Source: Chrysoperla carnea
Taxonomy: Eukaryota > Arthropoda > Insecta > Neuroptera > Chrysopidae
Reading direction: 5' to 3'
Assembly: GCF_905475395.1 (NCBI RefSeq)
Contig: NC_058342.1
Span: 27,686,640 to 27,750,639 of the forward strand
Length of the DNA: 64,000 nucleotides
In this document: piece after piece, positions 11,228 to 20,508 of the stretch
How the letters are laid out: each line of letters starts with the position of its first letter
Position numbering within the stretch: position 1 is the stretch's first letter
Translations under genes and position numbers: made by a program
Notes under the pieces: generated by a model
The model's input: only the letters and a program-made list of their open reading frames with translations
Database searches by the model: none
What the model was told of the DNA's origin: nothing

Positions 11228-12079
11228 ATAACAAAGGTTGACAGAAAAATTTGTCTTATCAGGGTGATCTACTTACCAACTAGTAGACGGCTAGTATACT
11301 TTGATGCTTAAATCCTAGACTATATAGGAACGTTTGGAACCAGAATTAGAAAGGAATTTTCTGACTATACGAATATCTATTGTAAAATTCAACGTAGGTT
11401 AATAACACAACATTAAAATAGCATTACCTAAATAATTTGGCTACGTATATTTGGCTGAAAAGTTTAATAAATGCTTGGCAAAATACCAAATAAACTGAAC
11501 CTCATATAGTTAGAATTTTACTGGTTTAGCAAATTAAAAATTGTATAATTTTATAAGAACGTCTTGTGAAAGTTTCGATTAACCAATTTTGACTATAGCT
11601 GAAAATTTTGAATTTCATTTCTTGCAAAGTATTCACACGTATAACTTTCATACACAAAAATAATTGTTTGGCAAGTCGTGATGTCATTCAAGACATCACG
11701 ACACTTTAGACTGCTTTCGAAGTAAATTTGAATTGGTTTTTGAAAATGCCAAATGCAAATTGAGTCTTAAATTTTAATGATACTTTTTTTGGTGTAAATC
11801 AGATCAAATGTAACATATAAACCAATTTTTCAAATTTAGGACAAAATCCTATTCACATATATTTAAGTTTTTATTTTCACTACTAGTTGGCGGGTTGTTG
11901 ACCCACAGTTTTTCTTCCAAATTTTGGATTTATAAACTCAGACATTTCAACTTATTTTGACATTCTAAAATCGAAATTCTTAAAAATAGACCCACATTTA
12001 AATTATTTATCATATTCTGTGGTCGTGTCCGCAATCTCGTAGTGAAAAAAAAAGATAACCATAACGAATTTAAGTCATT
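11228..12079. other. Sparse region with a small perfect hairpin
   Basis: A perfect 10-bp stem with a 6-base loop (TCGTGATGTC / GACATCACGA) lies at 11676-11701. Surrounding text (GAAGTAAATTTGAATT) recurs near 29030-29110, so this is a degraded dispersed repeat. Nothing else is recognised. Confidence 0.45.
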
Positions 12080-12325
12080 ATACCATGTATAAAAAATATC
12101 ATAGTATATTAAGTTTAGTCCCAAGTTATCTAACGATTAAAAATATTGATGCTATTAACAAAATTCTGGTATAGGTGTTCATAAAATCACCTACCCGTCT
12201 ATTCGTTACTCTGTCCGTAAGCACGATAACTCAAAAGCGAAAATGGGTAACAATCTGAAATTTTTAAAGCGTGCTTAGGGCGTAAAAAGTGAGGTCGAGT
12301 TCTTAGAAAGTCTGTATACCTCATT
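12080..12325 (-). repeat. Family B dispersed repeat, partial
   Basis: It starts with ATACCATGTATA and carries AGTTTAGTCCCAAG, GGTATAGGTGTTCATAAAAT and the GCGTAAAAAGTGAGGTCGAG block seen in other family B copies. The far half is missing. Confidence 0.75.
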
Positions 12326-12379
12326 TTTGAGTTTTCAATACTCTTTCAAATGTTATTTATAAAGTCAGTGCCTACAATA

Positions 12380-12495
12380 TCTGTATATATAAAAATAAAT
12401 TGCTGTGCGTTAGTCTCGCTAAAACTCAAAAATGGCTGGACCGATTTTCAAAATTTTTTTTTTGTTTTGTTCGCTATAGTTCAGGGATGGTTTAG
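12380..12495 (+). mobile_element. Helitron family 2, 5' end fragment
   Basis: It begins TCTGTATATATAAAAATAAA followed by TTGCTGTGCGTTAGTCTCGC and GGCTGGACCGATTTTCAAA. This is the 5' end typical of a Helitron family widespread in insects. The 3' end is not seen; the next recognisable sequence is other repeat DNA. Confidence 0.7.
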
Positions 12496-12699
12496 AAAAA
12501 AAAATTGATTACCTTTTGTTTCGGACAGTTTCTTAAAAAACTAATGTAATAAAATGAATAACAAATATCTTGGGTCTTTGTCCAACTTATTACTGTGTGT
12601 CCGAAACAGTAATGAATCGTAATTGAAATGAAAAGGACAATTTCGGAATAATTAGATTCAATGCGGAATAATTTCAGAGACTGAACGGAATGCAAATGT

Positions 12700-12903
12700 T
12701 GGCTCTACAGTCAGATTCATATATCTCGAAAATTACTCATTTAATGGTCAAATAAACACGATTTTTGTAATTTTCGGGTCAAAATTACCTTATAAACTTA
12801 GTTTTATCGAAATCGGAAACAAAAACTTTTTTTACACTTTTTGCAATTTGTAAAAATCGAAAAAATCATAAAAAATTCAAAAAAACACAATTTTTGTAAT
12901 TTT
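12700..12903. repeat. Degenerate copy of the 307-bp repeat found near 60.2 kb
   Basis: ATATCTCGAAAATTACTCATT, AAAACACGATTTTT-like text and GGGTCAAAATTACCTTATAAA have counterparts in the tandem units at 60167-60705. As there, a family B fragment lies nearby. The relation is based on matching words in the same order, not on a computed alignment. Confidence 0.4.
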
Positions 12904-13065
12904 TGGTTGGGTTGGGTTGGGTTGGGTTAGGTTGGGTTAGGTTGGGTTAGGTTGGGTTAGGTTGGGTTAGGTTGGGTTAGGTTGGGTTAGGTTGGGTTAG
13001 GTTGGGTTAGGTTGGGTTAGGCTGGGTTAGGCTGGGTTAGGCTGGGTTAGGCTGGGTTGGGTTGA
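12904..13065. repeat. Telomere-like TTGGG/TTAGG array
   Basis: After a few TTGGG units the sequence alternates TTGGG and TTAGG as a regular 10-base repeat to about 13020, then carries a GCTGGG variant to about 13060. TTAGG is the usual insect telomere unit, so this is an interstitial telomere-like array with a regular G-rich variant. Confidence 0.85.
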
Positions 13066-13633
13066 GTGTGGGAGTGGGAGTGGGAGTGGGTGTGAATGTG
13101 GGTGTGGGCGGGTGGATGTGGGCGGGTGGATGTGGGTGTGGGAGTGGGAGTGGGAGTGGGAGTGGGAGTGGGAGTGGGAGTGGGAGTGGGAGTGGGAGTG
13201 GGAGTGGGGGTTGAAGTGGGAGTGGGGGTTGAAGTGGGAGTGGGAGTGGGATTGGGAGTGGGTTTTTTTTCAATTTTATTGAAAACACTTAGGTTGGGTT
13301 AGGCTGGGCTAGGCTGGGTTAGGTTGGGTGGGGTTGAGTGTGGGTGTGGGTGTGGGTGTGGGTGTGGGTGTGGGTGTGGGTGTGGGTGTGGGTGTGGGAG
13401 TGTGAGTGGGAGTGGGAGTGAGTTGAGTTGGGTTTTTTTTCAATTTTATTGAAAACACTTAGGTTGGGTTAGGTTAGGTTAGGTTGGGTGAGGCTGGGTT
13501 AGGTTGGGTTGGGTTGAGTGTGGGAGTGGGTGTGGGTGTGGGTGTGGGTGTGGGTGTGGGTGTGGGTGTGGATGTGGATGTGGGTGTTGGTGTGGGTGTG
13601 GGTTGAGTTGGGTTTTTGTTCAATTTTATTGAT
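13066..13633. repeat. GTGGGA/GTGGGT arrays in three telomere-like modules
   Basis: Three related modules can be seen: 12904-13290, 13291-13460 and 13461-13633. Each has TTGGG/TTAGG-type text, a GTTGAGTGTGGG junction, a run of GTGGGA or GTGGGT hexamers, then TCAATTTTATTGA. The third is cut off at TCAATTTTATTGA by a Helitron 5' end. The strand is very G-rich, with many runs of three G at 3-base spacing, the pattern of G-quadruplexes. Confidence 0.85.
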
Positions 13634-13765
13634 CTGTATATATAAAAATAAATTGCTGTGCGTTAGTCTCGCTAAAACTCAAAAACGGCTGGACCGATTT
13701 TCAAACATTTTTTTTTGTTTTGTTCGCTATGAACTATAGTTCAGGGATGGTTTAGAAAAAAAATA
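13633..13765 (+). mobile_element. Helitron family 2, second 5' end fragment
   Basis: It is almost identical to 12380-12495 over its length and begins TCTGTATATATAAAAATAAA. The two copies bracket the telomere-like region, so the region could have been carried or duplicated with Helitron DNA. Confidence 0.7.
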
Positions 13766-13767
13766 CT

Positions 13768-14097
13768 TAACAGAGCTGATATTAGAGTCATCGTAGAGTT
13801 ACTCACAGGGCATGATAACCTGAACAAGTTCCAACAAAAAAAAATTCAGAAGAAACATCGATCCACTTTCTCTGTTACTGCCCGGCGCTCATACAGAAGC
13901 GAAGGAAATGGTTTGGTTTGGCCATAGTCGAACCAGAAGAAATTAAGAAACTCCGCGCTAGGCAAATCCTGGGTTTCAGTACATCAGTTGGTTTATAATA
14001 GCCACTGAAAAGCGTAGCGGAGATAGAGTGCAAAGGTCTATTTGGCGATGCTAGAGCATGGTCCGCTAACTTCCATACCCATACCCCATAGATGGAA
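13768..14097 (+). mobile_element. LINE 3' end fragment, copy A
   Basis: It carries VELLTGHDNLNKFQ and FLCYCPALIQKRRKWFG segments of the C-terminal end of a LINE ORF2, followed by the same 3' UTR as copy B (55270-55825), ending near CCATACCCATACCCCATA. The cysteine-rich part present in copy B is deleted here, with an A-run at the junction. The motif order (LTGH, CxxC, CPAL) fits RNase H-bearing LINE clades. Confidence 0.8.
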
Positions 14098-14104
14098 TTT
14101 GCCA

Positions 14105-14843
14105 ATCACATTATTTTTCATAAACATTGGTTTGGCTGTTGATTTAAGGGCTTGCTCCAGGACTGCCAGATGGAATAATTGGATACAAAAAGGGAATAAT
14201 TTTGTAATTCTCTGTATTCAGTTAGTATACCATAAATGTAGAAGTGTCAAGCTTCATGAAAATAAAAGTCAAAAAACAAAAATTGACCTCTAGGGTACCA
14301 CTTTTTGTCTCTGGTATAATAACAACTTATTTATTTATTCTTATAAACAAACTTTTTTTGGGACAATTATGATACGATTGCGTAGAAATATTGCTTTCCC
14401 ATTCATATCATTATAACAATAAAGTTTGTCTTGGTTTATTTTTATTTTTATTTTTTTATTTTTTTTTTTTTTGGTTACTCATGAATAGTAATAATAGAGT
14501 TGTTATATTTATTTGAACGAAAAAAGAACGAAGGTATTTTCTTGTATTTTCTTCAAGCACATTTTTTTGGTTATTGTGTTTTCGTTATCAGTAAGATGTT
14601 TATGTAAATCAAGAGGGCTATAGATAGAGATATACAGCATGATCCATCAAAATTATATGTTTTTATCCAACTACTCCTGAAGACGAATGATGTTGATCGA
14701 GTGTATGTATGCCCATTTCTTTGGCACAAGCGGCTTGATGGATTTTAATATATGTAGTCTTGTTAAATGTTTCTGAATTGTGAAAGTGTAAATATAATAA
14801 TATATTGAGTGGAGATGTGTTTTTATTAAATAAAAAATACTTT
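14105..14843. other. No recognisable feature
   Basis: AT-rich sequence with a long T-rich stretch near 14425-14475. No coding frame, RNA gene or element end is supported. Confidence 0.45.
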
Positions 14844-15106
14844 TTAAGGGATAAGCTTTTATTGTACTAAAAAGTAGAAAATAATTTTAACTATGAGTCA
14901 CTCTTACCCTTCAATTGGTAAAAGCTTGTGGCGCTCGATTAAGAAAATAAAAAATGAATCGGAACGGCTCATCTACTCCACATGCCTAATTATTTTTCGA
15001 TTCATTCTTAATATTAAGCACCCCAAGCTTTTACAAATATTTGACTTGCAAGATTTGATTACAGACAAACAACGGCACAGGTGATGCTAAATAAAAGCTT
15101 GTAAAA
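14844..15106. mobile_element. Palindromic MITE (family P), rearranged copy
   Basis: The left part starts TTAAGGGATAAGCTTTTATT and reads into AAAAGCTTG, as in the other P copies. The right part switches to the tail sequence seen at 42395-42467 (GACTTGCAAGATTTGATTAC, ATAAAAGCTTG), so it looks recombined between the inner arm and the tail. Confidence 0.65.
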
Positions 15107-15499
15107 TAAAGAAAATAATTCCAGCAATATTAGGGGTTGTCTTCGGGTTCCACGCAGCTCTTGTGGGTTCCGCTAGTTAGGATGGCTTTGGTATTACCAA
15201 ATGTGCAATGCGTGCTTCTAATCGAGAATAGTTTTAAGAGGTGGTGCTGAAATGCATTGGTATACTTTGAAATTTTTCTCCAAAATACATCTATATCAGT
15301 TTAATTTTCCCTAAAAACTTGCCGTAATTTTACGTTCTTTTCATCCAATCCTATATCCTATATGTAGTTATATATTATAATACAGTTTGTTGAATGATAA
15401 ATATTTGAAAATAGACGAATACCAATGACAATGAGTTTCAAAAATACTCATTGAAATTTTATTTGACACTTGAATAGATATTGGCAATGCGCGTTTGCC

Positions 15500-15790
15500 C
15501 TAAATTGACATACTCAGTTGGTTAAGGCGTAACCAATTCCGTCCGCGGTATGCTTAGGGTAGCGGGTTCGGTTCCCGCCGTCGCAACAAAATTTAATTAA
15601 TAGTTGTGGTGGGTTGGCATAGTGCATGGTATATAAATGAAGGAGGTGCACTCAGCCTCTGAAATTGAGGAGCTGATAAATGAAATTATCAGCGGAAAGG
15701 TGGTAAAACACATATATGGTATCGCAATGGGCTCTATAGCCTAAGTGTGTCCTTCGCGGACAGCCAATATAACCTAACCTAATCTAACCT
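15500..15790 (+). mobile_element. tRNA-derived SINE
   Basis: An A-box-like CTCAGTTGGTTAAGGCG (from about 15513) and a B-box GGGTTCGGTTCCC (about 15563-15575) form the tRNA-related head. A non-tRNA body follows, with GGTGCACTCAGCCTCTGAA and GGTATCGCAATGGGC. The tail is (T/A)AACCTAACC-like, ending at 15790. The length of about 290 bases is typical of SINEs. Confidence 0.8.
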
Positions 15791-16465
15791 CGTTACTTAC
15801 ATTACATTAGTTAGTCAGAATATTAAATATGCTAAAATTTGGTGTGTAAAACGAATTTCTAGGCTCAATAATAACCGAGATTCAGCCGATCAAAGTTAGG
15901 CAGAGTTTTTCGAAGGTCGAAAACTTGGGATAGATATTCTAGAGTACCCCCAAATAGCCTGTAACGTCTGAATATTTTCCAACTATCCCCTCCCACCCCG
16001 TTTTTTTTTTAAATATCGACTGAAGTACTTCTAGAACTTAATGAAAAAACCGGATCTCAATCCATCTTCCAATTTTCGCATTTTTGACACTTTCTGTGTT
16101 AAATTTCAATGTTATTTTTGCTTTTATCAATTGTTTTATTAATTAAGTTGATAGCTATGGTAGGTATAGGTTATTATTTTCATTTGTTTATATAAATTTT
16201 TGAAATGTGATATCCTGTTTTTTTTTGCACCTATTGATAAACAAAAAGTATAATCAGAAATATAAACCCTATGTTAAAATAAATTGCTTACCAATTATTA
16301 TTCGATGCAATATATACCTATAATACTTTTTGTTTATATTATCATTACTGAAATATAAAAACAAAAAAATTCAAGTTAAATTGGATTTTTTGTTTCTATT
16401 ACATATGTTTGGTTTTTATTAAATCTTTCAATTTTTATTGTAAAACTAACCTGTTTTTTCAAATA
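15791..16465. other. No recognisable feature
   Basis: AT-rich sequence with a short C-rich patch near 15985-16000. I see no gene or element end. Confidence 0.45.
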
Positions 16466-16930
16466 CAGTGGAACCTGGTTAAGTGAGACATCCAAAGGAC
16501 CTACAAATTTGTCTCACTTATCGACGTATTCCACTTATCCAGTGTCTCAGATATTCAGGTATAAATTAATATCTGTAGCGTTTACAGTATCGTTCCATTA
16601 ATATAGGCTAGAAGACAGGGTAATTCAGTTATAGAGGTTTGATTATTGAATAAAATAAGGCTCTTTAATCTTTATTAGGAATTAAAAGATATCACCCATG
16701 CTTTTTTATTATTTTGGCAATCACAGGCAAAATTTTAACACCTTTGAAACGTCTTGAAGTTTTAGATTTTCCTATTAAAAAGACAGGCAGCTTTTCAGTT
16801 CCTGGCATTAGCATCCAGAAGTATTGTAATGCACTCATTACTAAGTTTTCACCAAGCAGAACTCACCTGTTAAGGTGAAAGTTTTATCGGGTAGACACTG
16901 GCAAATCTTCAATCTATTGGCTACATTTTA
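16466..16930 (-). mobile_element. pogo/Tigger-like DNA transposon remnant
   Basis: A terminal repeat CAGTGGAACCTGGTTAAG follows a TA at 16464-16465. Minus-strand translation of about 16690-16890 gives PDKTFTLTGE in one frame. In the next frame it gives MPGTEKLPVFLIGKSK and RRFKGVKILPV, which match the DDE_1 transposase of pogo/Tigger elements (pattern GTEKLxxxxIGKSKxPRxFKG). The two parts are out of frame and separated by stops, so it is dead. The far end is not located. Confidence 0.7.
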
Positions 16931-17039
16931 CATCATCAACAGCGTTACTTTCTCTACAAATTGTTTTGAAAATTATACCGTATTTAAAAAAATTTGTTCA
17001 CTCTTGCTAAGTTCAAGTTGACAAGATAACATAATTTTG

Positions 17040-17215
17040 ATGGATTTAGGAAAAAATAGACCGAAAACATTTCTGTAATAGTGTCCCATTTTTGAACACA
17101 AGGGCTAAAAACTTCAGAACAAAACCAACTTCTCTATAGTCGACGAACTGAATCCAACCAACTCGAAATTACAACCATACTCCGGAGCTTTAAAATTTTC
17201 GGTTACCAATTTTGG
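17040..17215 (+). repeat. Dispersed repeat family F, copy 1
   Basis: It shares GGAAAAAATAGACCGAAAA, TAATAGTGTCCCATTTTTGAA and CCAACCAACTCGAAATTACAA with 31607-31832, in the same orientation. An inverted partial copy is seen at 24477-24527. The element type is unknown. Confidence 0.65.
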
Positions 17216-17458
17216 CAACCTCCAGAATTTTTCCAATACCGGGGTTTTTTGAAAACATAAGTAATAAACCTGTTTAGATTAATATCTGAACGTACACTTC
17301 CGGATAATAAGGCTTACTTAAGCGAGAATTATGGGAATAAATCGAAAAATATTTCAAATAATCTACATTTTTCTCTTAATAATTATTAATATTCAAGAAA
17401 TATTTTTTTTTTTTTAAACTGTGTTTCTAACAACTATGGTCATCAAGAAATATTGTAT

Positions 17459-17590
17459 CCCTATATATATGTATATTTTATGAATGTGAAAGTAAGAATG
17501 TTTGTTTGTTTGTTTGCTTCTTTCTTTCTTTGCTTGTTTGTTACGCTTTCACGCAAAATATAATGAAGCGATTTAATGAAACTTAATAAT
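17459..17590 (+). mobile_element. Helitron family 1, 5' fragment
   Basis: It has CTATATATATG, GTGAAAGTAAGAATG, a run of TTTG/TTTC units and GTTACGCTTTCACGC, as in the 5' part of family 1. The 3' hairpin end is missing. Confidence 0.6.
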
Positions 17591-17714
17591 AATAAACCTT
17601 TATTTTGGTCTAACACATCACTACTAATAGTTGTGTGACAAAGTTACGAATAGGCGTAATATTATACAAATTTTTGGATACCTAGTAACTAACTCGTATG
17701 CCTACTATCCTCAA

Positions 17715-17912
17715 TGCATTTTTTGGTATGCTATAGGATATATAATGTTTTGTGTATATGTAAATATGTGGTGAATCTCCTTTAGACAAGCACATACGGA
17801 CCCATTTGTCGGGAAAAAATGCCCGATTCGATTTCTTTGTATATACCTTTCTGAAATACGTCCCAAAATAAGAATAAGGTGAGCTTCACAACGTCTAACT
17901 CCTTTTATTTTT
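17715..17912. repeat. Dispersed repeat family G, copy 1
   Basis: GTCGGGAAAAAATGCCCGATT, TATACCTTTCTGAAATACGTC and the following AATAAGAATA resemble 52755-52850 (GTCAGGAAAAAAC, ACCTTTTCGAAAAACGTCC, AATAAGAATTG). Open frames across both are not gene-like. Confidence 0.5.
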
Positions 17913-19045
17913 TTGTCTATTTTCATTTAACAGACCGATATATGTATATTTTTTGAGTCAATTAAGGCTACATTAAAATTTTCGGTCCATTTTACGTTTA
18001 AGGGCATTTTTTGGTTTTTTCGAGATATTAACAGTTTAATGTTTGAAGAAACTCTAAAAAGGGTGTTTTCAAAGCTGTAAAATAATCTTCGAGTGTCCTT
18101 TATCGAAATCCTTAAAAACAATTGCAGCTTTCTTTACATGTAAGCCCGATTTTTAATTATCAAATAGATTATTTTCCTATGCAATGTTAGACAGAAATAA
18201 TGTAACTTGTAATTAATTTTCAGTATTTTGTTAAGTTCAATAATTATTTTAGGATTTTGGTAAGCTTAAAAAATATAATTTGGATTTTTTGCAAATATTA
18301 ATTTGTCAATATTGCAGAAAAGGTAAACTTTCACAAAAACTCACGAAATCGTTTTAAGGTTAAAATCTAAAATAGTTTTTCTTTACCAGCTGCTAAAAAT
18401 AAAACTGATTTTAAAAAAACTGAACCAAATGCTCACCTGGCAAACTCTTGATCGTTATTAAGACATAGCTTTCGGACGGAAATATGCAAGGAAATTGAAT
18501 CCGGATTTTTTCCCCGATGAATGCGCCTATATGTGCTTTACTAGTTACCGTAGTTCGTCTCTCGACTATCTGCTACAAATGAATAAGGTATATTGAAGAG
18601 CATGTAGTAAAAGAAAAATGGGTACTATAGGAAATAAAGGTTTCCTGTAATCTGATGTGTAGTATTTTGTTGAAATGTATAAAAAAGATTTTTCTTCGTT
18701 TTTGGTAACGTAAAATATTTTTCAATACTGGTGTACAAAAATTTTAGTCAATAGGATAGCATTTTTTTTTCTCTTCTCTATTGAAATATTCTTATGTTGT
18801 TTAAGGGAGCACGAGCATGGTATCAACTTTCTGTAAAAATCATGATTTTTTTACAAATGAAATAAGTGGAACTCAAGCTGAGGTCCCAGCACTGTTAGGG
18901 GGGTTTGACTCTGTTGAGGAGACGAAGCAAACCTCAAAATTATGGATTTTTTTCGACCCTATAGTACTAGAATTTAAAAGTATATAGTACTTGAGGACGC
19001 AATATCTTAATAGAGAAAGATCTGACGTTAAAACAAACGCTGTGC
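17913..19045. other. No recognisable feature
   Basis: AT-rich DNA leading to the tRNA array. No frame, terminal repeat or RNA gene is supported. Confidence 0.45.
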
Positions 19046-19111
19046 TATCTGTAACATAGATGTTTTGTCTCATTAAAAAAGTATAATTTAGAAGAAATAA
19101 AGTAAAACTTT

Positions 19112-19195
19112 TGTCAGGTGTGGGGTTCGAACCCACGCTCCCGTTTGGGAACCAGAGCTTAAATCTGGCGCCTTAGACCGCTCGGCCAACCTGAC
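19112..19195 (-). tRNA. tRNA-Leu (anticodon UAA), copy 1
   Basis: On the minus strand it begins GTCAGGTTGGCCGAGCGGTC and ends CACACCTGAC plus discriminator A. The acceptor stem is a perfect 7 bp, and A and B boxes (TGGCCGAGCGG, GGTTCGAACCC) are intact. The anticodon loop TTTAAGC between CCAGA and TCTGG gives UAA, which reads UUA leucine codons. A long variable arm marks a class II tRNA, and A73 suits a leucine tRNA. A TTTT terminator follows within a few bases. No intron. Confidence 0.95.
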
Positions 19196-19271
19196 TGTGT
19201 TAACTGAAACATATCTAGATGTTTTGTCTCATTAAAAAAAGTATAATTTAGAAGAAATAGAGTAAAACTTT

Positions 19272-19355
19272 TGTCAGGTGTGGGGTTCGAACCCACGCTC
19301 CCGTTTGGGAACCAGAGCTTAAATCTGGCGCCTTAGACCGCTCGGCCAACCTGAC
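19272..19355 (-). tRNA. tRNA-Leu (anticodon UAA), copy 2
   Basis: Identical to copy 1 over the gene. The 3' trailer (minus strand) still has the AAAAGTTTT form shared with copy 1. Confidence 0.95.
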
Positions 19356-19431
19356 TGTGTTAACTGAAACATATCTAGATGTTTTGTCTCATTAAAAAAA
19401 GTATAATTTAGAAGAAATAGAGTAAAAGTTA

Positions 19432-19515
19432 TGTCAGGTGTGGGGTTCGAACCCACGCTCCCGTTTGGGAACCAGAGCTTAAATCTGGCGCCTTAGACCG
19501 CTCGGCCAACCTGAC
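19432..19515 (-). tRNA. tRNA-Leu (anticodon UAA), copy 3
   Basis: Gene identical to copy 1. This is the first of four copies whose trailer reads ATAACTTTTACT, retaining a T4 terminator. Confidence 0.95.
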
Positions 19516-19591
19516 TGTGTTAACTGAAACATATCTAGATGTTTTGTCTCATTAAAAAAAGTATAATTTAGAAGAAATAGAGTAAAAGTTA

Positions 19592-19675
19592 TGTCAGGTG
19601 TGGGGTTCGAACCCACGCTCCCGTTTGGGAACCAGAGCTTAAATCTGGCGCCTTAGACCGCTCGGCCAACCTGAC
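19592..19675 (-). tRNA. tRNA-Leu (anticodon UAA), copy 4
   Basis: Gene and spacer are identical to those of copies 3, 5 and 6 as far as I can read. Confidence 0.95.
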
Positions 19676-19751
19676 TGTGTTAACTGAAACATATCTAGAT
19701 GTTTTGTCTCATTAAAAAAAGTATAATTTAGAAGAAATAGAGTAAAAGTTA

Positions 19752-19835
19752 TGTCAGGTGTGGGGTTCGAACCCACGCTCCCGTTTGGGAACCAGAGCTT
19801 AAATCTGGCGCCTTAGACCGCTCGGCCAACCTGAC
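19752..19835 (-). tRNA. tRNA-Leu (anticodon UAA), copy 5
   Basis: Same gene and same spacer class as copy 4, in the homogenised middle of the array. Confidence 0.95.
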
Positions 19836-19911
19836 TGTGTTAACTGAAACATATCTAGATGTTTTGTCTCATTAAAAAAAGTATAATTTAGAAGAAATAG
19901 AGTAAAAGTTA

Positions 19912-19995
19912 TGTCAGGTGTGGGGTTCGAACCCACGCTCCCGTTTGGGAACCAGAGCTTAAATCTGGCGCCTTAGACCGCTCGGCCAACCTGAC
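19912..19995 (-). tRNA. tRNA-Leu (anticodon UAA), copy 6
   Basis: Gene identical. Its 5' flank on the minus strand begins to diverge (GTAACATACCTAG instead of GAAACATATCTAG on the plus strand), marking the edge of the homogenised block. Confidence 0.95.
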
Positions 19996-20071
19996 TGTGT
20001 TAACTGTAACATACCTAGATGTTTTGTGTCATTAAAAAAAGTATAATTAAGAAGAAATTAGGTAAAAATTT

Positions 20072-20155
20072 TGTCAGGTGTGGGGTTCGAACCCACGCTC
20101 CCGTTTGGGAACCAGAGCTTAAATCTGGCGCCTTAGACCGCTCGGCCAACCTGAC
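20072..20155 (-). tRNA. tRNA-Leu (anticodon UAA), copy 7
   Basis: Gene identical. The 3' flank uses the TTAGGTAAAAATT spacer variant (plus-strand reading). Confidence 0.95.
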
Positions 20156-20231
20156 TGTGTAAATTGTAACATACCTACATGTATTGTGTCATGAAAAAAA
20201 GTATAATTTAGAAGAAATTAGGTAAAACTTT

Positions 20232-20315
20232 TGTCAGGTGTGGGGTTCGAACCCACGCTCCCGTTTGAGAACCAGAGCTTAAATCTGGCGCCTTAGACCG
20301 CTCGGCCAACCTGAC
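20232..20315 (-). tRNA. tRNA-Leu (anticodon UAA), copy 8, variable-arm variant
   Basis: The only copy with a change inside the gene. Plus-strand CCGTTTGAGAACC replaces CCGTTTGGGAACC, turning a C of the variable-arm stem into U opposite G. A G-U pair can still form, so the gene may well remain functional. Confidence 0.9.
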
Positions 20316-20391
20316 TGTGTAAACTGCAACATACCTAGCTGTTTTGTCTTATTAAAAAAAGTATAATTTAGAAGAAATTAGGTAAAACTTT

Positions 20392-20475
20392 TGTCAGGTG
20401 TGGGGTTCGAACCCACGCTCCCGTTTGGGAACCAGAGCTTAAATCTGGCGCCTTAGACCGCTCGGCCAACCTGAC
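20392..20475 (-). tRNA. tRNA-Leu (anticodon UAA), copy 9
   Basis: Gene identical to copy 1 despite a diverged spacer. It is the last copy; the repeat unit decays after about 20508. Confidence 0.95.
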
Positions 20476-20508
20476 TGTGTTAACTGTAACATACCTAAAT
20501 GTTTTGAC

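Larger units (their letters stand above)
19046..20508 (-). repeat. 160-bp tandem array carrying nine tRNA-Leu(UAA) genes
   Basis: Gene starts are spaced exactly 160 bases apart nine times: 84 bases of tRNA and 76 of spacer. The spacer carries GAAACATATCTAGATG, TTTTGTCTCATTAAAAAAAG and GTATAATTTAGAAGAAAT. Spacers fall into classes: copies 3-6 share AGTAAAAGTTAT, while copies 1-2 and 7-9 differ. The middle of the array therefore appears most recently homogenised or duplicated. Confidence 0.95.

Noticed and set aside
13037-13302. Pro-Leu-rich and Gly-Val-rich open frames
   Set aside because: They are translations of GTGGGA/GTGGGT simple repeats on the two strands.
14042-14293. 83-codon frame overlapping LINE copy A
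   Set aside because: It begins in the LINE 3' UTR and shows no protein-like features.
18873-19136. 87-codon minus-strand frame reaching into tRNA copy 1
   Set aside because: It covers the tRNA trailer region; the tRNA gene explains the sequence.
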